Origin: Cadophora sp. MPI-SDFR-AT-0126
Lineage: Eukaryota; Ascomycota; Leotiomycetes; Helotiales; Ploettnerulaceae
Direction: 5' to 3'
Length of the DNA stretch: 64,000 bases
NCBI GenBank assembly: GCA_020747065.1
Contig: JAGMVK010000002.1
Coordinates: 1,240,001 to 1,304,000, forward strand
The notes under the pieces were generated by a model. The model did not search any database, had not been told where the DNA came from, and saw only the letters and a list, made by a program, of their open reading frames with translations. Both the position numbers and the translations under genes were made by a program. Of the stretch, positions 34,927 through 48,322 are shown piece after piece; position 1 is the stretch's first letter; each line of letters begins with the position of its first letter.

Positions 34927-37431
34927 CTAGTACTCTACAATCTTCACCTTCTTCAGCAGCTCCTCCGGCAACTCCGCTTTGTCAACAATCCCCAAAGAGA
35001 TGACATCCCCCCAGAAAAACATAGCTCTATCCTGCGCGTACGCCAGATAGTCGAACTCTTCCTCTTCATCTCCCTCAGCAGCTGTTTCTCCATTATCCTT
35101 GGTCTCTGGCACCTCTGAAGCAGTCGATTCACTTGAGGTTTCCTCTCCGGGAGCATCCGACACTTTGCTTTCATCAAGACCAGGGACAACGGCTTGAACG
35201 ATTCCCCATGCAACCCACTGAGCGCTATTGGCCACACGCCAAATTCGCACTTCCTTGAGTAGCTCTTGAACCTGTCGCTCTGTTTCTTGTTCTCTTCTGG
35301 CCTCTTCTTCGACATAGTTTGAACTTTGCAGATCAACTGTGCTGCCGCCTGGAGTTCGCGAATCAAGATAGAAATCAGAGATACTGTTCCTGCTGGAGCT
35401 CTCAAGTGGATGCATCTTGGGAGTTGCAGACGCCCTTGGGTTGAACTGTGGGCGGTGATTGAGGTATGAGCGTATGAATGTCATTTGTTGCTCTAGGGAT
35501 GGATAGCACTGAGTATTGCAAGCCCACGACCTTGTAGCATCATGATAATTGTAGCACCACTCCGTGAAATGGTTAGCGAATTCCAAGCCTGGGGTATTTG
35601 CTGAAGCATATTCAAAGTCAATGACTATCAATTGCTTATGTCTGTTCTCAGGTAGCAGAAGAGGCGATGGAGCTGATCCTTCGGTTGGCTTCTCGGGGAC
35701 GAGGCGCAGGATATTTCCGTATTGGGTCTGTAAAGCATCAGTATCTAAAACTTCGATTCGCAAGAGTCAACCTACATCATTGTGAGCAAAGACCAATCTT
35801 CTATTAACGCCGCCCTTTCCATAGTAGCTATCCAGCCACTTGCGGTACTTGTCAATGGCAGCTTTGAATTGAGGCCATTCAACTCCGCAAACCAAGCCCC
35901 TAGATCTCCATAACTCGTCCTTCGATTCCTTGCCGCTGAGGATCTCCTTATCGAGATAAGTGATGACCTTTTCGCAAGTCTTGACCCATTTGTCCCAGTT
36001 CAACCACACGAACGGGCCATCTTCTCGTTCGTTCTCAAGGAGATCAATACCATCATGTAACTCTCGCATACGTTTTGCAATTTGTTTGCTTGTGCTCTCC
36101 ACTCGCAGATCGTCAAATGTCAAGGTTTCCGCATTGAAAAACTCCTCGAAGCGTCCGTTTCTGAAAGTCCCCAGAAGTCTTGGGCCAATCTTCTTGCGAG
36201 CCAGGCGGCAGAGGATAGAGAGCTCGTTTTCACGATCGATGAGATGTTCGACTTGAGGCCCGTAGATACGGAGTAGGAGCTTGGGGGGTGGCTTTGGCGT
36301 GTATGGTTTGCCATTCGAGTTCTGAATCGGTAAATCTTTGGGCGGTGAGACAACGTAGACTGCATTCGTGAGGGCGCCGCTCAATCTCTTCACTTCAATA
36401 TCTCCACCACGTTCCAGCGGCACACGTCTCCAACCCTTCAGCCTCAAAGTATGCGCTAATCTCACAATCTCGTTCTTGAATGTTAGCCATGCCTTTCGCT
36501 CTTTTTCGGCCTTCTTGCTGGTACTCAATGTGACCGTTTCGGTAGCTGATTCTGATGCCCCTCCCCCGTACGACATAGTTTTGGAATTATCAAGCACAAC
36601 ATCGCACGAAGGCACTACGACATCACCATCTTGGTATTCTGTATCCGAGCTTCCAACGTACATCTTTCTCACAGACGAACGTCTTCTCTGGCTCTGACCT
36701 GGACGGCGCGCTTCAGTTGTTGGAGATGCCACAGGCAAGCTATCGAGTCCAAAGGAACTCATGTTATCCTCCAAGATCTGCTGAAGCTTCTCTAGAGAGA
36801 TAGCGCTGCCGTCTGAGCTCTGACTAGCAGTGCGCGGCCGAGATACATGGCTGGCTTCATTATCCTCCAGCTGATCACCTCTCTTGTGTGCCTTCTTCGC
36901 AGCTCTCTTAGCTTTCTCTGCTTGCAACCACTCGGCGACTTGCGACAGGAGTTTGTCGTCGCGATGTTCGTGGTGACCATGGTGCAATGGGCTATGATGT
37001 TTATGATGTACCCCTGGAGCTGGAGAAGACGCGTCCGAGGCGGGCACGGGATCATCGATGCTGCTTTGACTGAGCATTGAGAGCCTCGAGGAGCTTGTTG
37101 GAATACTTGGGCGACCCGTCATTCTTCTTTCGCTGACGCCTGCTCTGAATTGTTTTGGTCGGGACGAATCTTCGGAGCCGGAAAGGGGAGTGATGCTCTC
37201 AGGCTCTGCGATCGAGACGACTATTCTTGGTTAGCTTCAATTTGTTGGTTATTGAACAAAGAGTAGGGAGGAGATTGGGAAGTGTGGGGTGAATCGATAA
37301 CAATCAACCACCCCACGCTCACATCATGCCTTACCCTTTACTGGGCCACTCTTTGGGCTCGCAGGCTGCTCGTCCTTGAGAGCTGGTCGTAGAGGTAGAG
37401 CTGAGCCATTTTCTGAGGGTGTGAACGACAT
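34927..37431 (-). CDS. Choline/ethanolamine kinase
   Basis: A 780-aa cytosolic kinase that phosphorylates choline (and probably ethanolamine), the first step of the Kennedy pathway to phosphatidylcholine. Exons are 37335-37431, 35776-37220 and 34927-35727. Residues 1 to about 220 are a long disordered, His- and Ser-rich extension. The kinase domain follows: SGALTNAVYVVSPP (phosphate loop), KLLLRIYGPQVEHLIDRENE, GPRLLGTFRNGRFEEF. The Brenner catalytic motif VFAHNDTQYGN spans the second splice (HND at 512-514, Asn519), and the metal-binding Asp is in VIDFEYAS at about 551. The choline-kinase hallmark FANHFTEWCYNY is present. An acidic insertion lies between the last helices. It is longer than yeast Cki1 because of the N-terminal extension. 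Confidence 0.94.
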
Positions 37432-39911
37432 AATGGCGGTCTGATTCCGATCCTGGTTGGAACCCTTTGTCCACGTCCAGCCTTGCTCGTCGTACCTCGG
37501 TATGGTTGTCTGGTCCCGGCGCTTCAATTTGTCTATGTTGCGATAACAGCAAGATTGCTATGCCCCTTTTTCTTGCAGTATCAAGCGTAATCAAGCGGCT
37601 ACTGTCCCAGTTCGAAGTTGTCCTGTCCCAAAGAAGATGTGGCTATGAGACGATTTTAGACCGCTGTTCCCCGCTTCTGGTCTGCGCCGTTCAATGGGGA
37701 GTCCGTGCAGAGGAGTTGATAGACAGGGGATCTCGAGAGAACGATTGTGTCGATGTCAACAATATTGTTGACAGGAGGGGTGAAAGTAGGGTTTACCAAA
37801 TGTTGACCAGGCAGAATTATGGATTTTCCAGAAGACAAACAAGCAACGCGCTATTGCAGTCCGACCTTGCTGATCGCAGGCAGGCTCAAACCAGGGTCTC
37901 ACAGATGACATCGAGGGGCATGGATTCAGAGACTTGGCCGACGAATCATGGACTGCTATTTCTCTTATCAGAGGGCTGTTTCTAACTCAATCAGGATAAC
38001 TGTGGCTCAGCTGACATGTGATTGATATGATACGTGGTGTGGCGGATACTACAGATCTGCCAAGCTTCGACAAATTCCTATCCTATTTCAACGTCACCAG
38101 ATCAGATATTGTGCGAAATTATCGTCATTGTGCTGCCGCAGTTTCTTGGGTGTTGGATACGGGGGCAAATGCTTGAAGGATTCAGTGTAAACCTCTTTTT
38201 TAGCCGAGGCTCCTCGCTAAGTGGCGAGTCAATAACATCCATTTGGGAGTCAGAAGAGAGGAGTCCATTCAGTAGAGTACCTTCGTCCCTGCACAAGATG
38301 TCTTACCTTCAATGTCACAGAAGGATACACAGGTAACGTGTTCCATTCTATAATGTGCTCTCGCACTGCTTTGCATTAGTCCAATGGGGATACATTAGAT
38401 TTCCAGGGATGGGTGGCCTGGCGCAATGTACATAATACTCAAGATCACATTAGCATTGGACTTAATTTTACCATAACTACCATCAATATGGCACAAAAGT
38501 TGTACTGCTAAGTGTTCTAGTTGCTTGTATCGTTTGCTGGCTGCCGTGCTGCGTAAAGACTTAGCTCATGGATGTAGTAATCCTATATCTCCGCCTACGA
38601 GAATCATCCTCTGCAGAAAATAACATTTCAAATTCCTGATGATTTCTGTATTGAAACGTATATCCAGCTTTACAACAGCATCATAATTCCCACTTCTATA
38701 TTTCAAGTACGCAAGACACAGAAACAACAAGCCAGAAACAGCAAGGAAGAGCATATGCAGCGTGCACACCTCGTCCGTTATTCAAGATGGTGGAATTTGA
38801 ATTCAGAGCATGTTTTTACCGGGCAATGAAGCGGACAATTTTGGAACTCAAGGATTTGAAGAAGTTGCCATCAAATCATTGTAGAGAACATTACCGTAAT
38901 GAGTGGACAAATGTTTACCTCCTGCATAATAACCTTGATATATATGTGGAGATACACGTTGCCCAATCCTTAATTCTCGAACATTCCTAGTCATCACCTA
39001 GACGTTCAATAAACATATACCTAGCACATAGCACCAATTTGAACATCAGAGAGCATGCACCAAGAGAAGCCAAGGTCACATATATCATGTTTGCGACACG
39101 ATTCTATGGACACGATTGGGGTTCGAGTCTAGCCGGCCAACACTTGGGATAGCTACTCGGCAGTGAGCCAGAATTGAGGAGCAGGCTGTGTAAGTGGAAT
39201 CACTGAAGTCACGTCTGTGCAATTCAAAGGAGGGCGGGACGATTCAGCTTCCCAATTTCGTTTCTTTTCATTTCATGTACCTCCTCTCACCCATCAACCA
39301 TCCAGTCTCGGTATACGCAGGTCCATCTTCCACCTGCCATGTATGCTACAAGAGCGCGCCAGCCATGCCACGCACTTCATCTGTCTACGGCCCTTCCCTC
39401 CCCCATCTCAATCTTTACACCCTACTCCCGATGCCCCACTTTCATCTTCACACCTCAATTCATCGCAACCATTCTCATATCCTGTCCAACCCTCATTCCA
39501 CTCATGAGCCCATCTCCCAACGAAGAAGGAAAGAAGAGACATGTACGTATGGGGCGTGTATTTGTGACATGAAACCAACAAAGAAAAAGAAGCCACCCGA
39601 AACCATCCGCCCCACTCTTATCCACACGGTTTCGCTGAAAATGCATGTATCCATCATCGTCCCGTCGTCCATCATCACTCATCATCCATGCAAGCCGTCA
39701 TCATAATCATCGTCGAAATGGGCCGGTTGCGCATTCCGATCCTATTCGTTCCTACGAACAAAGGAGAAGACCGAGTGGAGATCTCATCTGGGACGAAAAA
39801 AGCTCGAACGAAAATTCTCGATATCCATCCATCGGGAGGTCACTCTTATTCTCCTGGGCAGAGGCAGATGAGGTACCGTGACAGAACGATCGAAGAGCAG
39901 GCCAGCTTACT
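37432..39911. other. Gene-poor stretch of 2.5 kb
   Basis: Promoter side of the choline kinase gene and 3' side of pbs2. Overlapping frames up to 172 codons (37467-37985 plus; 39194-39706 plus) have low-complexity or shadow character and no conserved features. No RNA gene recognised. Confidence 0.4.
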
Positions 39912-41937
39912 CTAAGCTTCTGGTGTCACAGCGGGGCTTACAGTATCTAGAGGCGCGGCATGAAGAGCAGGCTTAGCGGCCTCGCCCATCAAGCCACTCT
40001 TCTTACGCTCCATAGCATTCTTAACCCATTCTGCAACCTCCTCATCTTCGGTTCCACGCCCAGCACCCATCTCCTTCTTTGGTGCTTCTCCGTCGGCGAA
40101 TCCTGTAGGTAGCTCGGCTTCTTCATCCTCGTCTTCTTCGGAGATGGTAAGAGGTTTAGAGAGGCCTGCTAGCCAGGGATGGGCAAGGAGCATGGAGTAG
40201 GTAGGGCGGAGTTTGGGGATCTTGTTGAGGCAGCCGTGGACGAAGTCACGAGCTGTTGCGGAATATCCTTCTTCTGGGAGGTCTGGTGGTTCGCCATCCA
40301 CGATTGCCTATGAAGCATTAGAGTAGGATACCGAGATTTGGAATAGAGGAACTTACGCTTAATTGCGAGAAGATGTTGTTATAGGTCTCTGGTGGGTATG
40401 GATATCTTCCCATTGCACACTCGATAATACTTAGACCCAAACTCCAGATATCGCTTTGAACGCTATATGTTCCACCCGCTCCTCCAGCTTGTGACATCCC
40501 ACCTCCAGATATCCGTTCGGGAGCCATATAAGACTGGCAACCAATATTTGTCTTGGCAATACTGGCGACCAGGTTGCCACTGACACCAAAATCGCAAATC
40601 TTCACTTGTCCTCTCGTGTTGACGAGAATATTGGTAGGCTTGACGTCTCTGTGAATGATATTGTGGTCATCCTTTAGAGTTTTCAAACCTTGTGTTGTTG
40701 CATAGGTAATCTTCCTCAGTACATTCTCCGGGATACCATCCCCATAGATCTTGTCTATCGAGCCACCATCCATAAACTCGATACAGATGTAGACTGCACC
40801 CTCTTGGAAAAAAGCACCGTAAAAGTCGATGATGTATGGACTTAAGCATCTGTGCAAGATGTCGAGTTCCATAATGATATTGGCAAATTTAGCCTCGTCA
40901 AGCTCTAGTCTGATCTCCTTCATGGCCATGACAACGCCACTGGTGTTTCCACTGGACTTGGGTGATGTTTCTGACATGACGGAATCATTTAACGAGCTGG
41001 TCGACATCGAGGATGATTGTTTGTTCCCGGCCAATCCAAGTCCTGGTCTTCTCATCCTAGGTCTTGAATGGCGGACTTTGTAGACAGTACCATAGTTTCC
41101 CTTGCCTAGCTCCTCCAATGTATCAACTTCGTCTAACGATATGCTGAAAGTACTGCCAGAGCTGAAATCGATTCCGTTCCCATGAATGACTGCCTTGTTC
41201 TTGAATTTCAGAGTACCGTTCTTGGCATCGAGAAATTCCGAAAATTTGTCGAACATTGACTCGGGTTTCTCGCCCTTCGTACTGCTCGGAGTGTCACCGT
41301 TGAGGTTGGGCGCGCTCGGACTATCCGGAACTGCACCTGGCAGGCCTCCTGGGAGCTTCATGCCTCGTCTTGCGCTTAGCCCACCCTTGACTGGAAGCTT
41401 GGGGACTGCTGGAGCAGAGACAAAGTTATGGGGTGGCGGGCGCATGTTTGGTGGCAGCCGTAATCCTCCTGGTAGACCTCCCATAGCTGGTCCACCAAAC
41501 TTGGGTTGATCTGGCAGAGGACCAGCGCCTGTTGATAAGGATGCTCCTCCAACACCTGGGCGCATGGGTGGCGTACCCTGTCTCGAAAGATGGAACGCCT
41601 TCATCTTCGCCTCCATGCTTTGTGGTAACTGTTGTGAAGCCTGTGCTGTTCGAAGTCCCGACATACTGGATGGTGGTTGGACTGGTCTTCGTGCGTTTTG
41701 TAGCAGGCCTAAGGGTGTTGACGAAGCAGTCATAGGAGCAGTTCCTTGGGAGTCGGATTTGAGGGAGGGGAGGCGTAAAGGATGGGTATTTGAGGATTCT
41801 GGTATAGGGCTTGCCAAAGGGGACTCATCTTCTTCGTCTGAAGTGGAGTCTGGCGACTGTGGACTTGCAGCGAAATCAATCGCCTCGATCGAATCGTCGT
41901 GGGGAATTTTAGGTGCGGGGGCTGGCGGGGAAGCCAT
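39912..41937 (-). CDS. pbs2: HOG-pathway MAP kinase kinase Pbs2
   Basis: This dual-specificity kinase phosphorylates the Hog1 MAPK in the osmotic and oxidative stress cascade. Exons are 40357-41937 and 39912-40307, giving 658 aa. Residues 1 to about 265 form the long Pro/Ser/Gly-rich scaffold region typical of Pbs2 (with RRGMKLPGGLPG). The kinase domain follows: Gly loop GKGNYGTVYKV from 278, ATP lysine Lys340 in VVMAMKEI, HRDVKPTN at 429, DFG at 449-451, and the MAPKK activation segment SIAKT with phospho-acceptor Ser459 and Thr463. A 45-residue basic/Ser-rich insert separates beta-strands 2 and 3 (residues 289-334), as in filamentous-fungal Pbs2. The C-terminus is acidic and disordered. ATG 41937 fits better than an upstream in-frame non-conserved extension. 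Confidence 0.95.
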
Positions 41938-44900
41938 GGTTGTTCCAATTTTTCTATCTTCGTGGCATGAGCAGATCAAGGATGGTCCAGTTGAAGAGAA
42001 CTCTAGAAGAGTGGAAATTGGAAGTCCGCGATATCTGTTTGTAGCGCATAGTCAGCAAAAAAGGTGCTTGGCAATTGGGATCGAGAAGATTAGGACCGAC
42101 TTTTGCTATCAAATGCCGCACGCTCCGGTTGGTTCTGCCGCTGTTGACGAGCTGCAAGTGGTAAAGGAACGTGGTAGCGGGAGGCGCTTCGACTAAAAGT
42201 GCGACTGGTTTGGGTATCGTGGACTGCCAAAGGGGAGCTGGACCGTAAATTTGGAGTTGTGGAAATGGAAGGGTCTGGATACTTGGAGGGGAAAAGTGGT
42301 TTGGTGAGCACGGCGGGCAATTCTCACCGGGCTGGGGCTCGCTGGGGTGGTTCGTGCGGTACCTGAGGCTGTGCAGCTAAACGATGACTGGATGGGCTGG
42401 ACAGCTGGAGAGTCGATTAGGCGCGATTTGAGGATTATGCGGGACGATGGCCGCATCGATCGAGAGAGACTGAGTAGTAAAGAGACTTTAGTCGTGGAAG
42501 CGTGATGTATCTGACTCTGGGCTAGGTGAGACTTTGGATCAGGAGCAGAGGCAGAAGCAGATGCATCTGATCTCAGGGCTAGTGTAAATAGCGTGGCCGA
42601 GGACGAGACGTAACAAGACTGACTGGGCCACTCTATTGTCCTTAGTGACAGGCAGCTAGCGGTTTATATGTCAAGATGATGGGACGGAAACGGTAGGATG
42701 GAATGAACCGAGTGATGTCTGCTATTGCGTCGATACTGCTCATCTCCTATCTTGTCCTTGTGCTGCAGGGATATTGGTATTTTAAGAAGCCTGCTCACAA
42801 CTCGCAGCTCTCCTTGGGCAATCCAAACGTATCAGAGGCTTGCAAAGAGGATAACGATAGTGACGCTTCAGGAGCCCGTTGGCTAGGTATGATCCATCTG
42901 CAGGGTAGCGCAGCTCACACTCAGGACATTCTTGTGGTCTTGGAAAGAATTAAGGTGCAGATGGATATGGAGATGGAGATGCAGAGCGGTATGTGCGATG
43001 ACGTTGCTGCCATTCTTTTTTGCCAGCCCTCTCCTTACACTTATCATGGAGGGGCAGACGAGGGGAAGGGGAAGGGTTCGACGAGGATGCTGCGCATTGG
43101 ACTCGCTTTGGGAGTGGAATTGGCCTTGGCAGTCGTGGCTTGACTTCGATATCTTCTCCTCTCCCCCCGCTATGAGTGGCTGTTGATATCAAAACTGGAC
43201 CCGGAAGCAGTTCTCACATCCAAATCCGAACGATTCTCCGCCCGCCCCGCAAAAAGTCATTCAGGGCAGAGGGAATAATTGTGGTCTTGGTTTCAAATCC
43301 GGGTAACTTGGAGGGCAAGCCACAGTCGCCATACCATCTCTTTGAGTGGATAATTTTCCTGGGACCTGAAAGCCAGGAGGTCACCGCCGGGATGCAGTCC
43401 AGCAGTGAGAACTTCTCGAAATTCCAGCTGGCCCCCATTAACTTGCTTGGACCTTCCTGAATCAGTCGTTCGCCATCCCAACCTGCAGGTCAGCTCTGAA
43501 AAAGGATTAAATTTAGATTCTATCAGTACGTTTTCAAGGTTTGAAGCTTTTCATTGTGGCTATGAACTTAGAATTGTTGCTGGCCGGAATAACTAGATTC
43601 AGGGAGTGTCGCCGTTTCTATTGCATGTTGAGAAAATGGCAGTTCAAGGCACCGATTGGTCAGTTGGATGAGGAATATCCTGGGCATACCAGCTAGTGGA
43701 GCATGGAGACAACTTCGGGCTTTGTCGTTGGTAGGGTGTGGACGCCACAAAAGTAAAGTTTTGGTTGTCTTTGAGATCAGGCCACTTCTTCTACGTAGCT
43801 ACGAATACGCTTTTTGCGTGCTGATCTTGTAGAAAGTCGTGGTACGGGATTTTTGCCTTTCAGTGACATCAAATCGCGTAATGTAGCCCTAGGTGTACAA
43901 GAAACAATACAGACGCAAGCCTTTGATCAACAGTCTATGACCCTCTTTGCTAGACCCCGGGATCCTCAGACAACAAAGAAAGATCCGAACAGATTCAACC
44001 ATCATGTTACTTGCCCTCAGAAGCTAGGCGAGGGGAATAGAGAAGATCACAACACTCGTCCTCAACGGAAAGAACGCGGTCCCATGGATTTCATTGGCGA
44101 CTCTCTGTCCCTCACCTGTCATTCTGAAGTCAGGTCTCCTACATAGAGAAGCCAAGTCCAAACCAGGTGGCTCGTCAAGTTGCTTCCAAGGGAGACACTA
44201 ATGCTGGAGATCAGAATCCCGACCTGCCTATAATTGAACAAGCAAACAACATGTAACGTTTCTGCATTGCTTAAATGTACTGATTCATGATTAGCACCGT
44301 CGATCTCAAAAGATTTCGACCGCAAGACAGAGATTTGTCGAATGGGAACTGGACCATGTCCCTGGAGGTATGGGGAAGGCTTGGGCTGACAGACGGCGAG
44401 TGATGGGATGGAACGGGCTTTACCCAGGAAACCAAGGCACCTCCTAGTGTACCATGAAAAGAAATATGAGGTAGCCCAGTGTTTATGCTCCATGAAGGTT
44501 TACGCCAATACTTGTAGTTCTATTTGGGTTCTAGATTGGCAGTTGAGTGCCGAAACGGGGATATTGGGAGGTTCATGGCCAAGTTGAACGACTGTGACTA
44601 CTGGCTTCTGTCAGGGCCAAGAAGCTGGGAATATAGCTCATTACTACCTTAGGAGCTTGATGGTACCTGTCCTCTAGTAGAAGATTGGAAATGGAAGTTC
44701 TTCACGATTTCAGGGACCTAACGAGGAACGGCTGTTTCGAGGGGACCACATCGTTGCAAGTCAGGGATATTTTGCTCTGATTGGTGAATGCCGGTAGGGC
44801 TTTCGAGGGAACCTGAAGCTAAGAAGTATGCCTCGTACATGAGTAGAGGCACCAAAAGTAATCCTTTAATGGTCGTGTGTGTAACAATTAAATTCAACTT

Positions 44901-45821
44901 GATTGAAAATGAAAAGTCGAAAGTCCTCGAGAAGGCAAGGGGCAAGCAAGTGAAGCGAATGGCTGACTCTTGGTGGAGCTCGACAAAAAAAACAGGAACA
45001 TACCACGTCATGATGTGGCTGGGTGCTCCCTTCAGCCACAATTTATGAATTCGACGGGGTTTGACGTTGACAGCGGAAGACTAGAAAGACGCCAGTGGCC
45101 TTTAGGATTGCGTACTTTTGAGCGGTGATCGCTGATAAGGGTTGATCGCGATAGCACACCTCTTCATGATAGCAGAAGAAAAGTATTCGTACCGACCATT
45201 GACATATTAATGGCTCCAAAGTGGCCGCTCTAGCGTGGGCATGAGAGACATTCGAAGCGCCACGACTCTCCACCAAATAGGCAATGTATTGCGTCTTTTG
45301 TGACTTGTCGAATCGCTTCCAATCACTGAAAACCACAGCTACACGGGTTGCGTAGCTCTCCAGGTTGCACAGCGCAAAGGCCAAGGCACGAGCGAGAAAC
45401 ACGCAAGACCAACTCTGCCATCCATCACAACCCACCTGATTTTGAAGCAAACACAAACAGTCCTTTGTCCTTCTTCTCTGCTTCTTAAAACTCATCACCA
45501 GCATCAAGGGAATCCACAGAAATCAAGAATCGATCCCCAGGCAAAAAGGAAGAACTCGTGGGTGTTTACCAAGTAGTTCTACAAGATAGTGTATCCCGTC
45601 CAAGCCCAAGCCCCAGCCACCTCAGCTCTTGCCTTGCTTTTTTCGCGTGGGCACGCCGCTTATCAGATCGGGCCGCCCTCTCTCGCGCTGACAGGGCAGT
45701 GGCATCTTCTGAACTCCTCAATCCTCAGCAGTTCGTTCAAGTATAATAACAACAACAAGAGGACATCTTCGTTCGCTCACATCCCCTCACAACGGTCGAG
45801 GCCGTCAATCCTCACCCCGAA
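41938..45821. other. Gene-poor stretch of 3.9 kb
   Basis: The largest gene-free stretch apart from the repeat array. Its left end is the promoter and leader of pbs2, its right end the CT-rich leader of the transporter gene. A 146-codon plus-strand ORF at 42703-43143 starts at an ATG with a hydrophobic N-terminus, but its codon content looks random. No repeat or RNA gene was recognised. Confidence 0.4.
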
Positions 45822-47695
45822 ATGGGTTTCTTCACCAACCCTACATCCTACCGTCTCAATGCAGTTGCTGGCAACTATGGCCCTCCCGTCGCCACCACCA
45901 CGAATTTCTCCTTCCTCTCTATCCGCAACGACCATGATTCGCATCCGCCGTTGGGCCACCTCATCCTCCTCGTCTTCGAGGCGGTGATGGAGGTCGTGTG
46001 TGTCAGTCTGCCGGGTTACATCGTCGCAAGACAGGGCATGTTCGATGCGGACAAGCAGAAGTTCGTAGCGAACTTGAATGTCGCTTTATTCACACCATGT
46101 CTGAGTACGTGCCATTGTGGTTGAGGGATCCGGGATACCGTACTGACTGGAAGTAGTTTTTACGAAATTGGCGAAGCAATTGACTGCGGAGAAGTTAGTT
46201 GAACTCGCAGTCATTCCAGTCATCTTCGTTGTTCAGACATTAGTTTCATACTTGGTCTCGGTGGCTGTTTCCAAAGGATTTGGATTCAAGAAGCGACCTG
46301 CAAACTTTGTGACTGCTATGGGTGTAAGTTTACCAAACTTGAATTATTTGTTCCATTGTCTAAGTGATGCAGGTATTCGGAAACTCGAACTCCCTTCCCA
46401 TATCACTCGTTATCTCGCTCGCCCAAACACTTCGCGGATTACATTGGGACAAGATTCCAGGAGACAACGACGATGAAGTGGCAGCGCGAGGCATTCTTTA
46501 CTTGCTGGTCTTCCAACAGCTAGGACAGCTTGTACGATGGAGTTGGGGATACCACGTCCTGCTTGCACCACCCGAGAGTTACGAAGAGGAGGAAACATCG
46601 GACATCGAAGGAGGCAGATACAGAGATGAACCGGAATTGATTCCTGGCCTTGATGGTAACGCACCAGAGGAGTACCAAGTACTCAACGGCAATGGCTCTT
46701 CCTCGACTGTCTCGTTTGAGTCTGGCGGTAGGACTCCAGTCACGCATGCCCACTTCGCCAACTCCATGGATTCTGACGACGATGATGATATGAAGGACGA
46801 TACCACAAAGAAAGTACAACCTACGCCTACAAATGGTAACGCTTTTCCTCATGTTTCGAACGGCAATATGACTTCTTTCCCAAGCATCCGTACTCCTACC
46901 CCTGGAGACGACTGGGAGATTCCGGATGGCGTCAGAGGAATTATTCCCACGATCCAACTGAAGTCGAGACGTGGGATCTTCTACATTACCCATAGAATCA
47001 AGAGAACTTCCCAGAAAGCTTTCGGGGCTCTTCCTACCCCAGCCCAGAATGTACTCGCAAAGGTCTATTCAGTTCTGAGCAACTTTCTCGCCGGTCTTTG
47101 GGAGTTCATGAACCCACCGCTTTGGGCCATGCTCCTCGCTATCATCGTAGCTTCGATCCCCAACCTCCAACGTCTCTTCTTCGAAGACGGCTCCTTCATT
47201 GCCAACTCAGTCACCCGAGCTATCAGTCAATCAGGAGGTGTTGCAGTTCCTCTCATTCTAGTCGTTCTGGGCGCCAATCTCGCACGCAACACTCTCCCTA
47301 AGGAATCTCTCGACCCAGACTCTGAGGAGAACCAAATCGGTACCAAGCTCATGATCGCATCTCTCATCTCGCGAATGTTGTTGCCTACCATCATCATGGC
47401 GCCTCTCCTCGCCCTCGCAGCAAAATACGTCCCAGTCAGCATCTTGGACGATCCAATCTTCGTCATTGTCTGCTTCTTGCTTACCGGTGCACCGAGTGCT
47501 TTGCAGTTGGCACAAATCTGCCAGATCAATGGTGTCTACGAAGGAGTGATGAGCAAATTGCTTTTCCAGAGCTATGTTATTTGGTATGTCTATTCTCCCT
47601 CGCACTTTTGAACATGACTAACAAGGAACAGGATCCTACCCTCCACCCTCATCCTCGTCATGTGTGCCCTCGAAGTTGTTGAGTGGGCAGCATAA
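45822..47695 (+). CDS. Auxin efflux carrier (PIN-like) family transporter
   Basis: A 574-aa membrane protein from exons 45822-46104, 46157-46323, 46373-47583 and 47632-47695, all phases matching (introns 52, 49 and 48 nt). The family (PF03547) has two five-helix halves. The N-terminal half includes LILLVFEAVMEVVCVSLPGY, VIPVIFVVQTLVSYLVSVAV and the conserved FGNSNSLPISLVISL. A central loop of about 190 residues is acidic and disordered (DSDDDDDMKDD). The C-terminal half has NPPLWAMLLAIIVASIP, LILVVLGANLA, LTGAPSALQLAQICQ and a final helix ILPSTLILVMCALEV. Fungal members are ER or plasma-membrane proteins of unknown substrate; auxin transport should not be assumed. Confidence 0.92.
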
Positions 47696-48322
47696 ACCTT
47701 GTGAATATATACTTCACCTCGTCCAAAACACACGGACATCTATTTCCCTTACGATTTTACCGTCCCTCTTGATGTTAGGCTTTGCCGCGAAACGCGCGGG
47801 GCTTGCCATTGATGTATTGATACTCCATCTCATTTTACTTCTTCATTGGTCTTGGAATGAGACGAAAAATGGGTTGGTCTTTGGCTATTCTTTAGAAATA
47901 CGCAATTGTATGGACTGGACAACAGTAGCACGGCGTTTCGGCTGAATTTGGGAACAATTGTGTTGATACTGATACCGATACTCCTCAACAGCACGAATAA
48001 GGCTAGCACAGTGAGCAGCAAAAAATGTAAATACCGTATACATGGCTTTGATTCTTTTGTGATTCTTGAGTGTCATTGCAGCTAAGGCGAAAAGTGTGGT
48101 TATGATTGTGAAGAGAATTGGCGAGCTACTGCGCTGTCCGTAAACAAAGACACATTGTCATAGGCGAGCTCTTTCATTTGTAGGCTTCAAGTTCCTGACT
48201 TGGTATCCGTAGGCCTGTCCGTCATCTAAGCATCAGACATACCACCACCACCACTAGCAAGTCAGTGCTTATTACCACTCCATTACCACTCACCACCTCT
48301 CTCTCCTTCCCGATTCAAGTCC
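47696..48322. other. Intergenic between convergent genes
   Basis: Spacer holding the 3' ends of the transporter and Rad51-like genes, with a short CAC-repeat near 48241. No gene supported. Confidence 0.45.

Noticed and set aside
37467..37985. 172-codon plus-strand frame upstream of the choline kinase gene
   Set aside because: No recognisable domain; it overlaps the kinase leader region and lacks coding character.
39100..39140. Possible tRNA B-box (GGTTCGAGTC)
   Set aside because: No matching A-box, acceptor stem or anticodon arm can be folded around it.
42703..43143. 146-codon plus-strand ORF with hydrophobic N-terminus
   Set aside because: It has an ATG and a possible signal-like segment, but the rest is compositionally random (repeated MEMEM and GKGKG), with no conserved motif and no leader signals. 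It is better explained as chance.
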